The notes under the pieces: generated by a model | Databases searched by the model: none | What the model was told of the DNA's origin: nothing | The model's input: only the letters and a program-made list of their open reading frames with translations | NCBI GenBank assembly: GCA_947631175.1 | Contig: CANRKI010000006.1 | Coordinates: 1-48,960 of the forward strand | Length of the DNA stretch: 48,960 bases | Direction of reading: 5' to 3' | DNA from: an uncultured Flavobacterium sp. | Lineage (GTDB): Bacteria > Bacteroidota > Bacteroidia > Flavobacteriales > Flavobacteriaceae | Position numbers and translations under genes: made by a program | Shown: piece by piece, positions 9,420 through 18,218 of the stretch | How the letters are laid out: every line of letters starts with the position of its first letter | How positions within the stretch are numbered: the first letter of the stretch is position 1

Positions 9420-10029
9420 TATAATATATTTCAAGCTTTGGTGCTGACTCTTTTAAATCCTTTGTTAATGAAAAAAAGCCAGCAAATGTAGATTCAGTAG
9501 GAGCTTCGTTAAATAATGACATACTAAACGGTGTATTAAACCCATAATTCGCTGCTTGAAACTTTATTAAATTAGTTACGTCAATTTTATATTTATCATC
9601 CTTATCAATTTTGCTAGACTTTGCAAAATAATCTTCAATAAGTACCGGTTTATTGTTCCAAGTGTAGTTGTTTAAAAATTTACTTTTTAACAAGTTAATC
9701 TCTATAGCATTTTCACCAAAATTTTGATCTGGAAAAGGCTTTAACACTAAAAATGCTGAATCTATTTGTACTTTATTTAGAAAATTTCCAGTTTCAAAAT
9801 TTAATAAAACATTAGACTGAAATATCTTTCCATCAACAATATTATAGGTTGTAGATATGTAATCCCATTTTAAAGGCTCCTCAGGATACGATTCATGTAA
9901 CATATACGAATCACCCTCTTTAACAGTAAAAACTTTAAGGGAATTTTCACTTGTATTTTCGTCTTCTTTTTTAGAACAAGAGAATAATAATAGACTAGAA
10001 ATAGCCACTGTAAATACTTTATACTTCAT
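9409..10029 (-). CDS. DNRLRE-domain surface lipoprotein
   Basis: The 206-residue protein begins with a signal peptide and lipobox ending LLFSC at Cys18, so it should be lipid-anchored and exported. The rest resembles the DNRLRE beta-sandwich fold: QIDSAFLVLKPF, INLLKSKFLNNYTWNNKP, KYKIDVTNLIKFQ and a final SAPKLEIYYKNK. Some relatives of this fold bind carbohydrate, others sit in adhesins. It lies inside the polysaccharide locus with its own -7 element, so binding or organising the exported polymer is possible but inferred. It is not a biosynthetic enzyme, which makes its position odd. Confidence 0.72.
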   Translation of the reverse strand: MKYKVFTVAISSLLLFSCSKKEDENTSENSLKVFTVKEGDSYMLHESYPEEPLKWDYISTTYNIVDGKIFQSNVLLNFETGNFLNKVQIDSAFLVLKPFPDQNFGENAIEINLLKSKFLNNYTWNNKPVLIEDYFAKSSKIDKDDKYKIDVTNLIKFQAANYGFNTPFSMSLFNEAPTESTFAGFFSLTKDLKESAPKLEIYYKNK

Positions 10030-10053
10030 AACAAAGTTTTATAATTTGATTAA

Positions 10054-10061
10054 CAAATTTA
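10054..10061 (-). promoter_or_regulatory. Promoter -7 element for DNRLRE lipoprotein
   Basis: The minus strand reads TAAATTTG, matching TAnnTTTG, 25 bp before the lipoprotein ATG. Confidence 0.4.
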
Positions 10062-10118
10062 TGTAAATATATAATTTAAAATGTATATTTATAAACTATA
10101 ATTTAATACATTAAAATT

Positions 10119-11198
10119 TTGGTAGTAATCCATATCGTTGAGGCTTTAGCAGGCGGAGTTTATACATATTTTAAAGAACTAACCAAACATTTCGCTGAGG
10201 TTAATGACATAAAAACAATTGTTATTTACAGCAAAAACAGAAAAGAAATAGACCCTAATAACTTTGAACTTATCTCCAATAATAACATTGAACTTATTGA
10301 AGTAGATATGGTTAGAAATTTAAATTTTAATGCAGATTTAAAGGCTACTTTAGAAATCAGAAAGATTATTAAGAAATTAAAACCAGATGTAATTCATTTA
10401 CATTCATCAAAAGCGAGTGTAATAGGCAGACTTGCTAATATAAATTTAGCAACTAAATTATTCTATACACCACATGGATATTCATTTTTGAGTAAAGAAT
10501 TCTCTGAAAATAAAAAGAAGGTTTTCTTTGGAGTAGAAAAATACTTTCAAAAATTTTTTGGAGGAATTACAATAGCCTGTGGAGATACTGAATTTGAATA
10601 TGCTAAAAGCATAGGCAAAAGTATATTAGTACGAAATGGTGTAACTATAGATAAATTTAGAAAATTTAAAAATGACGTAGAAAATCAAAAATTAACAATA
10701 GGAATTTTGGGAAGAATTACAGCTCAAAAAAACCCGAAGTTATTTAACGATATTGCAGAACGATTTCCAAATTATAACTTTATTTGGATTGGAGATGGAG
10801 AATTAAACCATCTAATAACTGCTAAAAACATAGTTGTTACTGGCTGGACAACAGACGAACAAATAATAATGCAACATCTAAACCAATTGGATGTTTACAT
10901 ACAAACTTCATTATGGGAAGGGCTTCCAATAGCTTTACTTGAGGCTATGGCTTTTGAAAAACCAATTGTTGCAACTAATATTATTGGGAATAAAGATATT
11001 GTTGTAGATAAAGAAACAGGATTTTTATTTGATCATATAAATGAATTAGACCAAATATTCAATCAGCTCGAAGACAGTGAGTATAGAAAAAAATTAGGCG
11101 AAAATGGATTAAAAAGGTGTATTGACATTTTTGATAATTATAAGAATTTTAATCAACTTGCTCAAATTTATAGAGATTCTGTTTTAGGTAATAAATAA
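10119..11198 (+). CDS. Family 4 glycosyltransferase
   Basis: This 359-residue GT-B enzyme has HIVEALAGGVYTYFKEL at the N-terminus, HLHSSKASVIGRLAN mid N-domain, GILGRITAQKNPKLF opening the C-domain, and the donor-site motif SLWEGLPIALLEAMAFEKPIVAT. It is a retaining transferase, probably working on the same polysaccharide although it is the only gene of the locus on the plus strand. The frame opens just before 10110 with no ATG. A TTG at 10119 gives MVVIHIVEAL, which aligns with the usual MKxLHIVEAL start; an ATT at 10110 would add three residues. Its last 50 bp overlap the convergent O-antigen-ligase-like gene. Confidence 0.88.
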   Translation: MVVIHIVEALAGGVYTYFKELTKHFAEVNDIKTIVIYSKNRKEIDPNNFELISNNNIELIEVDMVRNLNFNADLKATLEIRKIIKKLKPDVIHLHSSKASVIGRLANINLATKLFYTPHGYSFLSKEFSENKKKVFFGVEKYFQKFFGGITIACGDTEFEYAKSIGKSILVRNGVTIDKFRKFKNDVENQKLTIGILGRITAQKNPKLFNDIAERFPNYNFIWIGDGELNHLITAKNIVVTGWTTDEQIIMQHLNQLDVYIQTSLWEGLPIALLEAMAFEKPIVATNIIGNKDIVVDKETGFLFDHINELDQIFNQLEDSEYRKKLGENGLKRCIDIFDNYKNFNQLAQIYRDSVLGNK

Positions 11199-12444
11199 TA
11201 AAAATAGCATAGAAAAAGCTCGTAAATCCAATTCCATCAAAACGATTTAAAAAGTCATCTGTTAAGTTTGATAATGCTACTATTATACCAAATGAGATTA
11301 TTAAAGCATTCTCTAATTTAATTCCTAAATAAATAATTCCACCAAAATAAATTAAAATACCTAGTACGCCCAAAACACCAAACTTTAAATAATAATTAAG
11401 GTATTGGTTATGTACAGGAAAATTATATTTTGATAAAAATTTTTGATTTGTATTTATATAATGTTGAAAAAGTGTTGGGTTAGCATCTGATGATCCAACA
11501 CCAAAAACAGGAGTTTCGTTTGCTAATTCAAGTGTTGTTTTCCAGATGGATAATCTTGTTACAGCTGAATTGTAAGCCTCTACTTCTGGATTTTCTAACT
11601 CATCTATTTTTCCAACTTTATCAATGTTTTTAAATGTGAAACTGGTGTATTTCTCAACCATAAAGGGATTCGTATATAAATAAAAACCAGCTACTAAAGC
11701 AATAGCTAAAAAAGATAGAGTTGAGCTTATCAGTACTTTTTTTAAAGAGAATTGTTTTTTGAATTCATAAAGTAAAATAAAGCAAAAACCTAAAAGTGTA
11801 CACGCTAGTGCCATTCTGGTATTAACAATTAATACATGTAAAAAAGATAATAAGAACAATACAAAGTTAAAAAAAATCTTATTTAAACTTTTTCTATTAA
11901 ACTGTTTTATAAAGAAATAAAAGCAAACACAAGCTACAAAGCATAGTTGTAAATTTAATGCAGGTGCATGTACTTTAAAAGATTCTGTAAACTTATAACC
12001 AACTTCCCACAAATCTATCTTGTTTATATATTTTTCCATTAGTTCTGGGAACAATACGATAAATCGAAGCTCAAGAAACAACAGTACTAAAATCATCCCT
12101 ACCGAATAATATCTTAATAATTTTTCAACATTGACAATTTTATATTGTGCAATCAAAAAGATGGCAAATAAAAGTAAAGAAACATACTTTTCAATGGCTT
12201 TTATTCCTAAAGAAAAAGAATCATTATTCCAAAAAAATATAACTTCTAACACCAAAGGTATTAGCATTAATAAAGAAAATTTAAAACTTGCTTTACTATA
12301 TCTTTTTGTATTGAAAAAAATAATATTAAATACACTGAATAATATTATAGCTAGATTACTTAATTTTCCAAATGGTAAACAAAGTGCTATAATAACAAGT
12401 AAAATATTAAATACTTGAATGTATTTTTTTTCTGAAATCTTCAT
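11149..12444 (-). CDS. O-antigen ligase/Wzy_C-type membrane protein
   Basis: A 431-residue polytopic protein with roughly ten to twelve hydrophobic segments. It has the Wzy_C hallmarks: VNTRMALA with the conserved Arg, RLSIWKTTLELANETPVFGVGSSD in the large periplasmic loop, and VHNQYLNYYLKFGVLGVLG with the conserved His. Members either ligate polysaccharide to lipid A core (WaaL) or polymerise repeat units. It overlaps the upstream Wzy-like gene by 38 bp and the convergent family-4 glycosyltransferase by 50 bp. With two such proteins in the locus, this one better matches the ligase pattern, but the assignment is unproven. Confidence 0.85.
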   Translation of the reverse strand: MKISEKKYIQVFNILLVIIALCLPFGKLSNLAIILFSVFNIIFFNTKRYSKASFKFSLLMLIPLVLEVIFFWNNDSFSLGIKAIEKYVSLLLFAIFLIAQYKIVNVEKLLRYYSVGMILVLLFLELRFIVLFPELMEKYINKIDLWEVGYKFTESFKVHAPALNLQLCFVACVCFYFFIKQFNRKSLNKIFFNFVLFLLSFLHVLIVNTRMALACTLLGFCFILLYEFKKQFSLKKVLISSTLSFLAIALVAGFYLYTNPFMVEKYTSFTFKNIDKVGKIDELENPEVEAYNSAVTRLSIWKTTLELANETPVFGVGSSDANPTLFQHYINTNQKFLSKYNFPVHNQYLNYYLKFGVLGVLGILIYFGGIIYLGIKLENALIISFGIIVALSNLTDDFLNRFDGIGFTSFFYAIFIIYYLKQNLYKFEQVD

Positions 12445-13471
12445 AGTAAAGAATAAAATATATTAATGGAAATACACCTATTTTATGGCGGACAGCGGTA
12501 CCTAAGTCTGTTTCAAAAACACCTTGAATAATGAAATAAGCAAATAAAATTAAGATTAACCAAAACTCTTCAGTGTACTGTTTTCTATCTTTTAAAAGCT
12601 TCGAAAAACGAATTAAAAGAATATATATTAAAAAAAACTGCCAAATAATAAATACAACAACTTGTGGCTTTAAAAAATGTTTTAATCCATTAACAGGAAA
12701 GTTGACTGAGAAAAAACCGTAGGTTACACCTATTGCTTCACCGTACCATGTAGAAGTTTCCACAGGAGATAATAACATTGTATTAGCATTTATCAGTGAT
12801 CTTTCTTGGTTATGCTCTTCTCTAGTTAATTGAGAAAAATGTTTTCCTTTTAAAACTCCATAAGATAATGACATGAAAATCATTACAACAATCCCAAAAA
12901 AAAGCGTGGAGAACACTTTGTTTTTAAGATTAACATTTGCAATTAATGCCATAACTGCAACTAAAATTGGAATAAAAGCATAGTAGGGCCTGTATAAAAT
13001 TCCAAAAACAACAAACGCAATAATTACATTAAGTATTTTTTTATTTAAACTTGTCTTTTCGTTTAAAAAAACATGAACAATAAAAAATATAAATATAAAT
13101 GTTATAAACTCTTTAGATGGCATCGCAATAAAAAGTGACATCATAAAAAGTGACAAATAAACAAGTATGTTCTTAATATTAACAACATGAAAATCGTCTG
13201 GAATACCAATTTTTTTAAGCAAATAATAAAGTATAGGTAATTGTATTAACCCTACGATACTAAAAGGTAAAAAGCCTAATCCCGTATACTTATAAAAAGA
13301 CATGGTTAAAGGATAACTTCCTATAAATCCTCCTTCATTATGTGGATCATTTACAATCAGTTTTGCATCAAAAAAAAACTTTTCTGGTAAAAAAAAAGAA
13401 AAAATAAAGGAACAGCAAATTAACGTTACTGTAATTAAATAGAACCAAAATACATTTTTTTTAATCTTCAT
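12407..13471 (-). CDS. Polytopic membrane protein, candidate Wzy polymerase
   Basis: This protein of about 354 residues has around ten hydrophobic segments and no soluble domain. It contains MPSKEFITFIFIFF in a membrane-proximal region and a large loop around residues 205-245. I recognise no firm family motif, but its size, topology and place between glycosyltransferases and an O-antigen-ligase-like gene fit a Wzy repeat-unit polymerase. I chose ATG 13471 (MKIKKNVFW), 4 bp past the previous stop; an upstream start at 13501 would add ten residues and overlap the preceding gene by 26 bp. Confidence 0.72.
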   Translation of the reverse strand: MKIKKNVFWFYLITVTLICCSFIFSFFLPEKFFFDAKLIVNDPHNEGGFIGSYPLTMSFYKYTGLGFLPFSIVGLIQLPILYYLLKKIGIPDDFHVVNIKNILVYLSLFMMSLFIAMPSKEFITFIFIFFIVHVFLNEKTSLNKKILNVIIAFVVFGILYRPYYAFIPILVAVMALIANVNLKNKVFSTLFFGIVVMIFMSLSYGVLKGKHFSQLTREEHNQERSLINANTMLLSPVETSTWYGEAIGVTYGFFSVNFPVNGLKHFLKPQVVVFIIWQFFLIYILLIRFSKLLKDRKQYTEEFWLILILFAYFIIQGVFETDLGTAVRHKIGVFPLIYFILYYEDFRKKIHSSI

Positions 13472-13475
13472 AAAT

Positions 13476-14468
13476 CTATATTTTTCTATACCTTTTAACA
13501 AATAAGTTTATGACTCTAAATTTATTTAAAGCGTATATTGTAAAATCTAAACCAAATATTTTATAAAAAGAATTTACTTTTTTTACATTTTTTGTTCCAT
13601 CAGTTTCTAAAAGAAACTTCATAGACTTAATGTGTTTTACTACATCTGTAGATTTATTGGTAAATAAATTAAGGTTCATAAGTAAAAAACAATAATGCTC
13701 GGCCCAATAAGACAACAAACTATCTTTATAAATAGAATTGTTTACTTTTTCTGAAGAAATTCCTTCTACCAACATGTTATAAACATCAAGTAAATGCTTT
13801 TCTGAAACAGTGTTTGTGGCAGAGCTAGCTCTTAATTGTCTATACATATAAAAAGATTTCGAATATACTGCAAATGTTTTAATTTGAAGCATTAAATCCG
13901 CAGTCCATTTCATATCTTCAGATTTTAAACCAACAGGAAAATAAATTTCGTTATCAATCAAGATTTCTCGTTTTACAACTTTATCCCATGGTGAGGCAAC
14001 AAACATTTCATTATATATAAGTTCTGAAACAGACTGCCTAAAGTCTGTTTTTTCAACAAAATACTGGGCATTATTTTCGTATAGAACACGTCCGTTCGGA
14101 AATATCCTTGATTCTTCGTGTAAAATCGTGTCAGGATAATTATTTTGTTTTAAAAGATCTGCAATTTCTTCAAACGCATTATCATAAAATAAATAATCAT
14201 CACTATCAATAAAAATAATATAATTTCCATTAGCAACAAGCAGTCCATTGTTTCTTGCCGCTGCAACACCCATATTTTCCTGAGTTAAATAAATGATATT
14301 ATTATAATTAGCATTATATTTTTCACAAATTAAACCAGAAGAATCCTTGGCACCATCATTAATTAGAATAATTTCAAAATCTTTAAATGTTTGTTTTAAT
14401 ATACTATTTAAACATTCTTCTAAATAATTTTCAACATTATAAACGGGGATTATTACACTAAATAACAT
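13476..14468 (-). CDS. Family 2 glycosyltransferase
   Basis: A 330-residue GT-A enzyme with FSVIIPVYNVENYLEECLNS at the start, LINDGAKDSS, and the metal-binding IDSDD near 90-94. Downstream SPWDKVVKREI and GLKSEDMKW resemble the EpsH/CapG group, in which ED takes part in acceptor catalysis. The C-terminal 100 residues are helical and basic with no membrane span. It ends 4 bp before the Wzy candidate and begins 12 bp after the preceding glycosyltransferase, in the same operon. It likely adds one sugar of the repeat unit; donor unknown. Confidence 0.9.
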   Translation of the reverse strand: MLFSVIIPVYNVENYLEECLNSILKQTFKDFEIILINDGAKDSSGLICEKYNANYNNIIYLTQENMGVAAARNNGLLVANGNYIIFIDSDDYLFYDNAFEEIADLLKQNNYPDTILHEESRIFPNGRVLYENNAQYFVEKTDFRQSVSELIYNEMFVASPWDKVVKREILIDNEIYFPVGLKSEDMKWTADLMLQIKTFAVYSKSFYMYRQLRASSATNTVSEKHLLDVYNMLVEGISSEKVNNSIYKDSLLSYWAEHYCFLLMNLNLFTNKSTDVVKHIKSMKFLLETDGTKNVKKVNSFYKIFGLDFTIYALNKFRVINLFVKRYRKI

Positions 14469-14480
14469 TAGATTTAAAAT

Positions 14481-15341
14481 TTAATTATGTTTTTTTTTAA
14501 AAAAATATAAACTTAGATAATTAATAAAACCAGAAATTCCCAAAAATTTATAGTATTTAATAAATAAATCTTTTGAATTTTTTAATGAAAATTTATTTTT
14601 AAAACCTAATAAAATACCATGTACGATTGAAATTTTATAGTACTTTTTTTGAAAATCATCTGAAATATCATCAATATTAATATGATATAAATTTATTTTT
14701 TTAGTATCATATTTTTTAAATATAGCTTTATTTTCAGAATCATTAATATAATTAGAAGTTATAGATTTTATAAAATAGAAATTTGATTTTTTTCCCATCT
14801 GTTCCCAAAATTTTGTATCCTCTCCTAATGATAAATTAGTATCAAATTTTAAATCATTAAAATATAATTTATTGAATACAATTGCTGAAGTATGCACAAT
14901 AAAACCATATCTTAAATGAATCTCAAAAAAATTGTAAAATCCAGATTCATTGACATATATTTTTTTTAAGATATCACCATTTTTAGTAGCCAATTGAAAC
15001 CCTGTAGCTATGACATTTACATCATTCTTATCATTAATTACATTACTTATATTTAATAAATGATCTTTTTCCCAAATATCATCCCCATCTAATAACGCAA
15101 TCCAATCATATTTTGAATTTGTCATACCAAAATTTCTTGCAGAAGAAACACCTCCGTTATTTTTAGATAAAATTTTCAATCTACTATCAGTAAATTCTTT
15201 TATGACATTTAAGCTTCCATCTGTTGAACCATCATTGATTATTAAAAGTTCAAATTGACAAAAACTTTGATTTAAAACAGATTTTATAGTGGAAGCGATG
15301 CTTAATTCTTTGTTATATAATGGTATTATAACTGAAATCAT
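14481..15341 (-). CDS. Family 2 glycosyltransferase
   Basis: A 286-residue GT-A enzyme with ISVIIPLYNKELSIASTIKS at 2-21, LIINDGSTDGS, SSARNFGM and the metal-binding LLDGDD motif near 88-93. LGEDTKFWEQM supplies the likely catalytic acid region. Its start overlaps the flippase stop by 4 bp (ATGA type), so translational coupling is likely. The DNA is very AT-rich, even at first and second codon positions (many Asn, Lys, Ile), more than in the rml genes, suggesting this part of the locus was acquired or exchanged separately. Sugar specificity is unknown. Confidence 0.9.
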   Translation of the reverse strand: MISVIIPLYNKELSIASTIKSVLNQSFCQFELLIINDGSTDGSLNVIKEFTDSRLKILSKNNGGVSSARNFGMTNSKYDWIALLDGDDIWEKDHLLNISNVINDKNDVNVIATGFQLATKNGDILKKIYVNESGFYNFFEIHLRYGFIVHTSAIVFNKLYFNDLKFDTNLSLGEDTKFWEQMGKKSNFYFIKSITSNYINDSENKAIFKKYDTKKINLYHINIDDISDDFQKKYYKISIVHGILLGFKNKFSLKNSKDLFIKYYKFLGISGFINYLSLYFFKKKHN

Positions 15342-16876
15342 AACTTACGTTTAATAATTAATAATATTTTTTTTATCTCATAATGTGGTACTAAAAAAAC
15401 AATAACACTTATAAATAATAAGATGTTAACAATAATAAAAGATAAAAATTTAATAAGAAAGCTGTATTTATCTACAGTTAAAAAAAATAAATGTGAAATA
15501 ATTAAACTAATAATTAATATAGAACTAATTGTAATAAAATTTAAAGCAATTTTTTTTAACATATTTGGATATAACCTGTAAAAAAAGTATCCATTTATAA
15601 AATAACATTGAAATATTCCAAAAAACAAATTCACAATTAAAATCAGATTTATAAACTCATGTTGCCTATATACATAGCCAATTAAAAAAGTAATCCCTAA
15701 ATTTATTAAACCTATAAAAATAGTTAAAATTGCAGGATATTTTACCTTATTCCAAGTTCTAGACGCAAAAGTGAAAAAAACTGAAGAAATATAAAATGGA
15801 ACAATACAAAATTTTAATATTGTCCAAAACTTATAATTAATATAAACAATATCACCAAACCATAACGGGAGTATAATATTAGAAAACCCTAAAATAGTCC
15901 CAATAATAACAGCTGATGAAACACCAAATAAAACAGATTTATTAATAATTAAATTAGCAAATTCTGAATGTTTCTCTAATGAATAATATTTAATTAAAGT
16001 TGGAAAAAAAAGTCCTGAAAAAGTAAATCCGATAATATAAATGTAATTTATAATTTCATTTAAAGCACCAACAACTCCAGACTCTTTAGTGGACCAAAAA
16101 TAATTTAAAATAAAAATATCTGATTTAAATAATCCAATGTCACCTAAATTTTGAATTAAAATCCAAAAAACAATAGCTAACATAGAAAAAACATCAATCT
16201 TATTTAATCTTAATAAATTAAAAGCAATTTTGTTGTTTGTGAATTTTTTAAATATATAATAACTAAAAATTAATATGATAAATTCGCCAATTAAATTAGC
16301 AATACCGATAAATATTATATCAGTGTATATATAATTAAAAGATAAAAATATAATAAATGGCTTTAATACTCCTCTTATAATCTTTATAATATTTAAGTAA
16401 TCAATTTTATTATACGCAAATAAAACCGTATTAAAAAGTGAAGAATATAGTGATATCGTAAAACTAACAATTGTTAATACAAAAAGATATTTTGCAGAAT
16501 CAACATATTTAAAAGGGATGTTGAAAATATAAGTTAAATTATCTATTAAAAAATAAAAGGGATAAATTAATACTAGTGAAAGTATTATTACTACAAATAA
16601 AGAAATACTTATGTGCTTTGATGCTTCAATCCAGTCATTTTTTTGAATTGCAATTGTATAATATCTTGTAAAAACAGATGTCAAGGACTCTGTAAAAACT
16701 CCAAGATATTGATTTATTAATAGGGCTAACGGTATAATACCATATGCTAATATTCCTAAATTTTTAATTAAATAAGGAGTATAAAATAGTCCTACACATA
16801 TATTCAAAAAAATACTCAAAGCACTGAAAATAAGATTTTTATTATTTTGAGTGAGATTTTTAACAGTTGAAGTCAT
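15338..16876 (-). CDS. Wzx-type polysaccharide flippase
   Basis: A 512-residue membrane protein with about fourteen hydrophobic segments, the MATE/Wzx fold, and no catalytic motif. The N-terminus has LFYTPYLIKNLGILAYGIIPLA, the typical Y-x-P-Y-L-I-x-x-L-G pattern of polysaccharide transporters. It should flip undecaprenyl-linked repeat units to the periplasm. It overlaps the next glycosyltransferase by 4 bp and starts 14 bp after the truncated rfbD. Base composition is strongly AT-rich. Wzx proteins are poorly conserved, so the assignment rests on topology, N-terminal pattern and context. Confidence 0.9.
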   Translation of the reverse strand: MTSTVKNLTQNNKNLIFSALSIFLNICVGLFYTPYLIKNLGILAYGIIPLALLINQYLGVFTESLTSVFTRYYTIAIQKNDWIEASKHISISLFVVIILSLVLIYPFYFLIDNLTYIFNIPFKYVDSAKYLFVLTIVSFTISLYSSLFNTVLFAYNKIDYLNIIKIIRGVLKPFIIFLSFNYIYTDIIFIGIANLIGEFIILIFSYYIFKKFTNNKIAFNLLRLNKIDVFSMLAIVFWILIQNLGDIGLFKSDIFILNYFWSTKESGVVGALNEIINYIYIIGFTFSGLFFPTLIKYYSLEKHSEFANLIINKSVLFGVSSAVIIGTILGFSNIILPLWFGDIVYINYKFWTILKFCIVPFYISSVFFTFASRTWNKVKYPAILTIFIGLINLGITFLIGYVYRQHEFINLILIVNLFFGIFQCYFINGYFFYRLYPNMLKKIALNFITISSILIISLIISHLFFLTVDKYSFLIKFLSFIIVNILLFISVIVFLVPHYEIKKILLIIKRKL

Positions 16877-16890
16877 ATAATATATATTTG

Positions 16891-17664
16891 CTAAACCTCC
16901 AAAACACTATATTTTGGACGTTTGGCTGGTGTTGGGTATTGGCTAGCTGGAATTGGATTTACTTTTATAGATACATTATTTTCTTTAAAAATATCTACTG
17001 CAAACTCGTACCAACTGCATATTTTGGCATCTGAAAAATTATATAAACCGTAGTTTTTATCTTCAGAAATTATTTTGCTAATTAAAAAATCGGCTAGGTT
17101 AGGTGCATAAGTAGGTCGCCCTATTTGATTGTTTACTACAGATATTTCGTCACGTGTTTCGGCTAAGCGCAACATGGTTTTCTTAAAGTTATTTCCAAAT
17201 TCCGAATAAACCCATGAAGTTCTAACAATAAAGTGTTTTCCCCAAATATTTTGTATCGCAATTTCTCCTTTTAACTTGGTTTCTCCATAAACGTTTATTG
17301 GATTCGTTTTATCTGTAGTTTTATACGGTTTGGTATTTTCTCCATCAAAAACAAAATCGGTCGATACGTGTAATAAAACCGCATCAAATTCCTTGCAAAC
17401 TAAAGCTAAATTTTGTGCTCCAGTAACATTTACTGCAAAGGCCTTTTCGGGCTCGCTTTCGGCTTTGTCTACTGCGGTATAAGCCGCTGTATTTATACAG
17501 TATTGGGGTTTATATTTTTCGAAAGCTGCTTTACACGAATCTAAATTTGTAACATCTAATTCCGAAGAAGTACAGTAAATAAATTGTGCGTTTGGATATT
17601 TAGAAGCTACTTTTAAAACCGATTGTCCTAATTGACCGTTAGCTCCCGTTACTAAAATTACCAT
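16891..17664 (-). CDS. rfbD: dTDP-4-dehydrorhamnose reductase, C-terminally short
   Basis: RmlD performs the last step to dTDP-L-rhamnose by NAD(P)H reduction. The NAD loop GANGQLGQ is at 7-14, STDFVFDG at 101-108 and catalytic Tyr126-x3-Lys130 in YGETK. The substrate-side RTSWVY and NQIGRPTYA are also present. At 257 residues it is about 25-30 short of the family: it stops directly after RPKYSVLEV, where homologues continue with SVLD and a C-terminal helix. The active site is intact, so it may still work. It overlaps rfbC by 7 bp, and the flippase begins 14 bp downstream, which suggests a recombination junction. Confidence 0.9.
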   Translation of the reverse strand: MVILVTGANGQLGQSVLKVASKYPNAQFIYCTSSELDVTNLDSCKAAFEKYKPQYCINTAAYTAVDKAESEPEKAFAVNVTGAQNLALVCKEFDAVLLHVSTDFVFDGENTKPYKTTDKTNPINVYGETKLKGEIAIQNIWGKHFIVRTSWVYSEFGNNFKKTMLRLAETRDEISVVNNQIGRPTYAPNLADFLISKIISEDKNYGLYNFSDAKICSWYEFAVDIFKENNVSIKVNPIPASQYPTPAKRPKYSVLEV

Positions 17665-18209
17665 ATTTTACGAGCGTTAGTTAAAGTTGGTAAAATTTCG
17701 TCTTTTTCTGAAACTAAAAAGTCAATTCCTTCTAATTCCCAGTCGATGTTAATTTCTGGGCAGTTATAAATTATTCCACCTTCCGACTCTTTATTGTAAA
17801 AGTTATCACACTTATAAAAAAATGTTGCCGTATCAGAAAGTACCACAAAACCATGTGCAAAACCACGAGGGATAAATAATTGTTTATTATTTTCGGCAGT
17901 TAATTCCACCGCTACGTATTGTCCGTACGTTTCCGATTCTGGGCGAATATCTACCGCTACATCTAAAACCGAACCTGTAATTACACGAACTAGTTTTGCT
18001 TGCGCATGTTCTCCTGTTTGGTAATGTAAACCACGCAAAACACCTTTTGACGAAAACGATTGGTTATCTTGTACAAAATTTACTTGTTGATTTACGCCTT
18101 CGTTGAATGTTTTTTGATTAAAACTTTCAAAAAAATAGCCTCGTGCATCCGTAAACACACGAGGTTCTATTATATAACATCCTTTTAAATGAGTTTCTAT
18201 AAAATTCAT
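17658..18209 (-). CDS. rfbC: dTDP-4-dehydrorhamnose 3,5-epimerase
   Basis: RmlC is a cupin-fold epimerase acting on dTDP-4-keto-6-deoxyglucose, third step to dTDP-L-rhamnose. The 183-residue length is standard. FTDARGYFFESF (19-30), QDNQSFSSKGVLRGLHYQ (47-64) with catalytic His62, and IPRGFAHGF are all present, as is the Tyr of FFYKCDNFY. It lies in the compact rfbBACD operon, 9 bp after rfbA and overlapping rfbD. Confidence 0.97.
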   Translation of the reverse strand: MNFIETHLKGCYIIEPRVFTDARGYFFESFNQKTFNEGVNQQVNFVQDNQSFSSKGVLRGLHYQTGEHAQAKLVRVITGSVLDVAVDIRPESETYGQYVAVELTAENNKQLFIPRGFAHGFVVLSDTATFFYKCDNFYNKESEGGIIYNCPEINIDWELEGIDFLVSEKDEILPTLTNARKIW

Positions 18210-18218
18210 TTTAATAGA

